A model generated the notes under the pieces. The model was not told where the DNA came from. It saw only the letters and a program-made list of their open reading frames with translations, and did no database searches. Of a DNA stretch of 64,000 nucleotides, positions 58,088 through 64,000 are shown one piece after another; position 1 is the first letter of the stretch, and each line of letters starts with the position of its first letter. Source of the DNA: Nectonema munidae (lineage: Eukaryota; Nematomorpha; Nectonematoida; Nectonematidae); contig JAUIRK010000894.1 in assembly GCA_030549495.1 (NCBI GenBank), positions 1,426,001 through 1,490,000 of the forward strand, written 5' to 3'. The translations under genes were made by a program, and so were the position numbers.

Positions 58088-59772
58088 ATTACATCAAGAT
58101 CAAAAAAGACTAAAAGAAGGTAAAAGAATCTATACCTGTTAAGTATATGCTCAATAAAATATTAAAACATTAATATGAAGATACAAGTGTCAAAAGAAAT
58201 GAAAATCGTCTGCTTTCAATATATGAAATTATACTGAAAAAGATAGCAAGCGATTAGTCTTCAAAATTCGAGTTCCCCAAAAAGGTAAACAAACTAAATT
58301 ACCTTTCCAAATAACTACTCATCTACTTTAGAATCTATAAGTATAATATTATCCATGTTGTATTTTTTGATTTAGAAGTTTCGAGTGGAGTTGATGAGAG
58401 AGTAAAAAAATGGAAAAAGCGTTTTATTGAATTCAATAGTATCGTCTGCTAGTTCCTAACTGCTCACTCTTTGAATGGATGAAAGTATGACAAGTTTTTA
58501 CAACATTATTAAATTTGAACAATATCTTTCCATGCATAACAATTATAGAGAAAATGTTATCTTTTAAAGAATCATAGATAATATTATTAAAATAAGTCAG
58601 ATTGATGATGATGCATTAGTATAGAATAGACTATAGGCTAGTATAATTATTAGAATAGAGAGTTAGTATAATTAACTAACTATATAGGTGGTAATTAACA
58701 AATGGAAATTTGAAATGAACTAATAACCAATTATATAAAAGATGTTGAAAAATTCAGGTTAATTCATCATGAAAAAAGAATAGAATAATTTTATAAGTAT
58801 ATGTTAACTTACCCTTTTCAACGAATTTTTATATAACCTAAAGCTTGATGAACCCTAAACCTGAATTATCATTCATAACTTTTTTATGAGACACTGATGT
58901 CTCATTCGATCTGAAAGGATTAGGATGAATTTTCAAGGAATCATAATACCACTTTACACAAGAGAAGACGATTTAGAAAAGTCAGAATAAAGAGGTTTTT
59001 TAAAAATGTTTTCCTTCACGAATCAAAGTTTTACAGGGAAAGTCAAAACATCTCGAGTCAGTCACCTAAAAAACAAGAACAAAAGAACAACATATCTGCG
59101 CTAAGCTTTATTAAAAGTGCCTTTTCCATAATATAGCTTAAAGCAAATACACGGATTCACATTCACTCGCACTAAAATATTTCTATTCCTATATATAGCA
59201 CCTATAGCTACCTGGCATTGCTATGCCGCCAGCTTGTTTGCATTTAGTAAACAAAATATTTCATTTCATCGTTCTTTACCATTTTTATTATTATTTAATC
59301 AGAGTGTGTTTTCATTCTTTCACACATTCTCTCTTTGTAAGTTCTCTCTTTCATCTAAAATTTTGGGAGCTATCGCAAGTCGTATATGCCTTTCAATTGG
59401 CCCTTTTTTTTTAAACAATAGTGCTGTACTTTTGTCTCTTTAAAGAATAATGGCCGGATGTATAGCAGCATTGAATGAATCAACTATTTATTTATCGCCA
59501 AAGTAATCAATGAGTCTGATTTATTATTATTAATCATTTTAAGTTTGTTGATTATTATATTTGAAATGGGTGTTAAATTCAAACTTGCGTTATAATTAAG
59601 CTTACCAGATGTTTCGGAAATATCCCAGTTATGCTGTCACTTAACAACGAAATCCTAGAGCATTTGTAAAAATTCACTAATCTTATATATGCCAAAAATG
59701 AAGTTTAGAAAAATTGGTTGTTTATTTCGTTTTTTAGGATCAAAACTCATCTTTTATTTTCAAAGTGCCTTT
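58088..59772. other. Intergenic, no gene recognised
   Basis: Fragments AATCGTCTGCTTTCAATA (58206) and TATCGTCTGC (58440) match TTAA MITE motifs, and AAGCGATTAGTCTTCAAAA (58247) matches the palindromic MITE of intron 1. No coding sequence recognised. Confidence 0.45.
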
Positions 59773-60172
59773 CACAGGGCGGATCTAGAAATTGGCATTA
59801 GGGGGGGGGGGGCGACGGGGGGCTGGACGGATTTTACTAAACTAGAACTTAAATTTCAAGCATATAAATTTAAGCTTTATCAAAATTTTTAAAACAAAAA
59901 GAAGAATGAGAGCATTAAAACGATCCTCATTCATTGAACTGCGAAGTTTTAATTTATAAGTGTCACACTTAACTACGCTTGAAACATAAAAAACTTTTTA
60001 GGGCTTCTCACTTTAGAGAAAGATTGAATCTAAAAAACGAGTTGCAGAAATCATCATAATATTTGAGTTCTACGAAAAGAATTAGATCAAGAAAAATTTT
60101 CAAGCAATTGGCAATGCAATTTTAGGGGGGGGGGGGCGTACGCCGGTTCTGTCCCCTTTAAATCCGCCAGTG
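59773..60172. mobile_element. hAT-like MITE with G-rich subterminal regions
   Basis: Left CACAGGGCGGATCTAG mirrors right TTTAAATCCGCCAGTG. 12-base G runs follow the left end (59801-59812) and precede the right end (60125-60136). The GGCGGATC(T/C)A end type is common in arthropod hAT MITEs. No clear 8-bp duplication was found. Confidence 0.6.
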
Positions 60173-61258
60173 TTTCATAACTATTATTTTCGTTATAAAT
60201 ACAAAATTTCATTCTTGGCTTTTTTCAATACCAGTTGTGTCCCCATTTCATAATGTAAAAATCCATAAGGCCTAGTTATAAGTAAAGAAAGATAGGTAGT
60301 GTAAATTTGCTTATTGGCAAGGTACTTATTGGTTATTCCAACTACTTATTGGTTACGGAAAATTTAAATAAAATAGCATTAAAAAGTTTTATTGGGAAAA
60401 AAGTTAATTAGTTAGGCAGTAAACTAATTAGTTAGTGCTTTAGTTAATTAAATTAAACATTTTAAGAAAAGATGAGTTAGCCAATAAGTACAAAAATGTT
60501 AGTAAAAAGTATTAATACCTATTTTAAGTTTAGTGATGCATAACTTTTTTATAAAAAAAATTTTTTATTAGTGTAATGATTTGTATTCGCAGAAATAAAT
60601 GTAAAGAATAGATCTAGTTTATGTTTACGTGTCGTTCAAGGCGGATGACAAATTTTTTATTGTGTTATATGTCCTATTTTTAGTCCTAATTAGTATTTTT
60701 AAATTAAAGCTAGGATTAAACTCCCTGAACATTATTTTATATTAGAGATAGATCTAGTTCTGTTTGAAGTAAACTTTACTGATTTTATTGAATTTATATA
60801 AAAGTTGTCACTATCCCAACTCAATTTTTAGTGAAAACTTAGTCATTTCCTTCAATTATAAATATTTTTTAAGATAGAGTAAATAGTTTGTTATAATTTT
60901 ATGCAAGAAAACAAACTAATAAAAATCAATAATTTCTAAATCTAATGGAAAAAAACTTTTAGAATGTCACATTTTTTTGTTTCTAATGTTTATACACAGA
61001 GTATTATTTGGAACCACAAAACACGGAAAATTTTTACAAACTACTTTTACACTTTGGCTGATGTTTTTGAAAATTATAATCGTTTGCTCATCTTTTCAAT
61101 GAGTTTTAATGTAACTAAAGACGAACCATCATTATTTCATCCAATCGCGTCTGAAAGTTTAACCTGTTAGAAAATATTTATCAGGGGTACCATCTGTCTA
61201 TTTTTAACGTGAATAAAAATACAATGTATAGAAATATATTCCATTTTAATAGTTGAAA
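60173..61258. other. Upstream of the zinc transporter, no gene recognised
   Basis: AT-rich. No confident 5' exon or promoter was identified. An open frame at 60964-61170 has no features. Confidence 0.4.
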
Positions 61259-61490
61259 ATGATGTTTCAACAAAAAGTCGATTATGCGCCTCTATTAGCA
61301 AACTTTGGTAAAGATGATGAAAAAGCAAACTTTGTATGTGCGTACGACAGTCCTGACGACATCACAACTCATCAGCAAAACGGCATCACGTGTCATGAAA
61401 ATTTGACAGAACCAGAGGAACATAGGGTGAAGTCAAATCTCATTCTTGTTAGTGTTCTCTGCTTTTTCTTCATTATTGCAGAAGTCATTG
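61259..61490 (+). CDS. Zinc transporter (SLC30/CDF family), coding exon 1
   Basis: SLC30 proteins exchange zinc for protons, moving zinc out of the cytosol into vesicles or out of the cell. The start at 61259 gives MMFQQKVDYAPLLANFG, an acidic N-terminal part (DSPDDITTHQQNG, HENLTEPEEHRVKSN) and the first membrane helix LILVSVLCFFFIIAEVIG. A second ATG directly follows, so the start may be one codon later. Donor GTAAAG follows the first base of codon 78. The ZnT2/3/4/8 subgroup is likely from the cytosolic N-terminus with its short CHE motif, but that is inference. Confidence 0.85.
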
Positions 61491-62513
61491 GTAAAGCTAT
61501 GCAATTTTGTTTTAACGTGTCAAAATTTTGTAAAACAATGCCCAACTGGTTTAGACCGAAGTTGCTTGAGCTAAACAATTTGTTCCGGTTTTTAAAAAGT
61601 GGCTGGTATAGATAAACTGTATTTTATAAATACAATTTATAATATAGCTATCCTTACCTTTTTGTATATATGGTGGCAAAAATGAGAGTCTGGTATGATT
61701 GAAAATTGTATTCGTATAAATGATAATAATCATCATCTGTATACAGGGACAATTGTCAATCAAGCTGATATCATCGATAATTGGCATTTGTAACGGTATA
61801 AATAGCCAATCATTTCAAGGAAGAAAGTATTCATTAAAGGTGCGCAGGCCCTGTTCCAAATTTTGACTTTTTTCAAAGATATCTTCTAAAAGATGAAAGT
61901 CCTTTTTTATAGGAATTAAATATTTAATGTTTGAAAAAAATATTTTTATTAAAATTGAAATAAACTTTACCGCATTTTGTTTATGTTCTATTTTTAGTTT
62001 CAACTACAACGTTTTTTCGGATCGAGTGCAGGAAAATTGTTTCAGACATTTTTTGAATTAAGTTATTGAAATTTGGGAAAGTTTCCTGTATATAATGTGT
62101 TCACGACTTTAGCACGTTATATTTAAACACTTAAAATTTAAACATAGTTTTATTATACACGTAAAATTTAAACATATTTTTTAAACCCGGGAAATTTAAA
62201 CATGTTTAGATAAAAATGTGTTTCTAATTTGGGACAGATTATGTGTTTAAAATATGTTTAGAATCTAAACATATTTTTCACAGTGTATATGTGTTTATTT
62301 ATACTTACTCACTATCGGTTAAACACATATGGTCGCCATATAAACGGTGCAAAGCATGGTGAAATTAAAGGAGATTTAGTTATCGTAATGACAACTTTGA
62401 TGTTGATATTTGGAGTATTTCACATCAGATTTAGTATAAGAATTAAATATTCGTAATTGAAATAAAGGTAAAAAATCTCGCAGTTTTGTTTATAAAAGCA
62501 TTTTTTTAAATAG
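61491..62513 (+). other. Zinc transporter intron 1
   Basis: 1.0 kb. Near 62120-62285 the motif TTTAAACA(T) and its relatives recur about eight times in both orientations. TAAACA is the core of forkhead-factor sites, but a degenerate element is equally likely. Nothing else recognised. Confidence 0.6.
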
Positions 62514-62660
62514 GAGGACTCCTTTCTGGAAGTTTAGCAATAATGATTGATGCGGCACACATGGTTTCCGATTTGATCAGCTTTATTTTAGCCATCTTAT
62601 CGATTCATCTATCTTCACTGGCGCGAACAAAAAAATTAAATTTTGGATGGAAAAGAGCAG
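62514..62660 (+). CDS. Zinc transporter coding exon 2 (partial gene)
   Basis: Acceptor TTTTTAAATAG. Encodes GGLLSGSLAIMIDAAHMVSD and LISFILAILSIHLSSLARTK, then KLNFGWKRA. The DAAHMVSD segment carries the His and Asp of the transmembrane zinc site in helix 2 (HxxxD). FGWKRAE is the conserved loop before helix 3. The donor follows the first base of the next codon. Downstream exons are outside the window, so the gene is incomplete here. Confidence 0.92.
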
Positions 62661-64000
62661 GTTCGTTTGATTCACATTTTACAATTTACGGAATCCAACT
62701 TCCCAAATTTGGACTTTTCTGAGTGTAAATACTGAAAAAATCAATTACAAATAGACAAAGAAAATCACGTCGCTGTAACATCTGCCCTGGCGTGCCATAT
62801 GCACGTGTAAAAGATTCGTTTTCATATAAAAATTATTCTAAATAAAAGACTTCACGTTTGATGAAAATGTCTCTCATTTATATATCATTAATTGCCATGA
62901 GTTAAGAAGGAGTACTTTTGTATTTCAAGGATACGAAAGCTTAAGCTTGAATTAGTTTTAAAAACCTGATATGAATATAGTTATTGTAAGAATTTAAATT
63001 TAAAAATCTATAAAAATTGCTTCAAAATTGATATTGTAAAAATTAAACTAAACAACAAATATAGGAATTAGCTATTTTCAACCAGTTAAATTTTAACTAA
63101 TTGCATAACAACCCACTTATTAACTAGTTCACGATTTTAGAATAAATCCATCAATGTTGGCAAGATTTTCATTAAGATTTTATGTCAGGCAAACTTGAAA
63201 GATTTTTTGATTTAGGATTTTTAAATTATGAAACAAATTATTTCCATTAGTATGAATACGAAAAAGAGAACATTTTTGCAGCAAAAAATTATACTAAATT
63301 TTGAAATCAATATAAATATTTAAAATATGTCTACTTCTAAAAACTTTTTTTAATCCATATCAAATTTAATTTTTATTACTTTTATACTTGAATCTTGAAT
63401 AGAATATTATCAAAGTTGGGATAAAAGTTCATTAAAGTGAATCAATTTTTCTTCATTTCATTAAATTTTTCAACTTGTTTTTATACAAGTTAAATCAAAT
63501 TGTAAATACGAAAAGAAAATGAGTATTCTATCAAATCCCAGAATGCAATAAAAAATCCTTTGACTTGTTGGATAAAAATATCTTGAGAGCTGAATTTTGT
63601 GAGTGACACATATGTTTGACATACCTGAAAAATTACGAAACTGTAATTATTTGATTATCAAGTTTATCCCCTCACTAACTATAGCATTTAATCCTTTCAA
63701 ACGCAACGAAACACCCCTGTCTAAATTAAGACGCACCAATGGCATTTTATTAAATGACATTAAGTTATGTGGATCAATAAGAATTTAATTTTAAGTGGAT
63801 CAATAGCTGTCATTCATTTGGAATTTTAATACTTTTTTCGTAAAAAATGTTAAACATAAGTTTTAGAGAGTAATGATAATGTTCAGATGATTAAAAAAAT
63901 CCTGGTCCCTCTAAAAAACTTTGTTGCACAAAAAATGTTAAAAGATAAATTAAAAATGTAATTTAAACCTTTGAATTTATTCAATACTCTATCTCTTGAT
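62661..64000 (+). other. Zinc transporter intron 2, continuing past the window
   Basis: AT-rich. No further SLC30 exon (helix 3 onward) was recognised to the window end, so the intron is longer than 1.3 kb. Confidence 0.6.

Noticed and set aside
61253-61615. 120-codon open frame as a complete small protein
   Set aside because: The part after 61490 is intron; splicing at GTAAAG restores the SLC30 protein with exon 2.

Overview
The window is eukaryotic nuclear DNA and looks like an arthropod. It is AT-rich, has two multi-exon genes with standard GT-AG introns, and is packed with decayed transposable elements. The bestrophin core follows the animal type closely (PDT at residues 103-105 resembles insect forms). 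A crustacean such as a parasitic copepod is my best guess from base composition and element mix, but this is inference. There is no bacterial gene organisation.

Layout: 1-15 kb holds no host gene that I can support. It contains a Tc1/IS630-like relic cut by TTAA-flanked MITEs, several hAT-type MITEs, a SINE family, a piggyBac relic, a ZBED5-like hAT relic and a LINE 3' fragment. From 15128 to 40909 (+) lies a complete bestrophin gene: nine coding exons, 829 codons, all splice sites consistent with the reading frame. It encodes a calcium-activated chloride channel with a long serine/asparagine-rich tail. Its introns carry a LINE, a Tigger element, a pogo-like MITE, a terminal-inverted-repeat (TIR) transposon with an unusual transposase, hAT MITEs, SINEs and a recent local duplication. 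From 41 to 61 kb no host gene is supported. This block has a second hAT relic, a second piggyBac relic, foldback elements built from 21-bp units, a repeated coding-like block, SINEs and two LINE 3' ends facing each other. From 61259 (+) a zinc transporter of the SLC30/CDF family begins; two coding exons are visible and the gene runs off the window.

The two host genes are both membrane transport proteins on the same strand, but nothing links them functionally. The most interesting non-host material is: (1) a transposon of about 1.94 kb whose TAGAGTGTCC-type ends match a 405-bp MITE elsewhere in the window, tying an uncommon transposase family to its non-autonomous partner; (2) a TTAA/CCC-ended MITE family, probably mobilised by piggyBac, with an iterated internal ATCGTCTGC motif; (3) a foldback family encoding a seven-residue KKDKLEL-type repeat next to a second repeated coding-like block.
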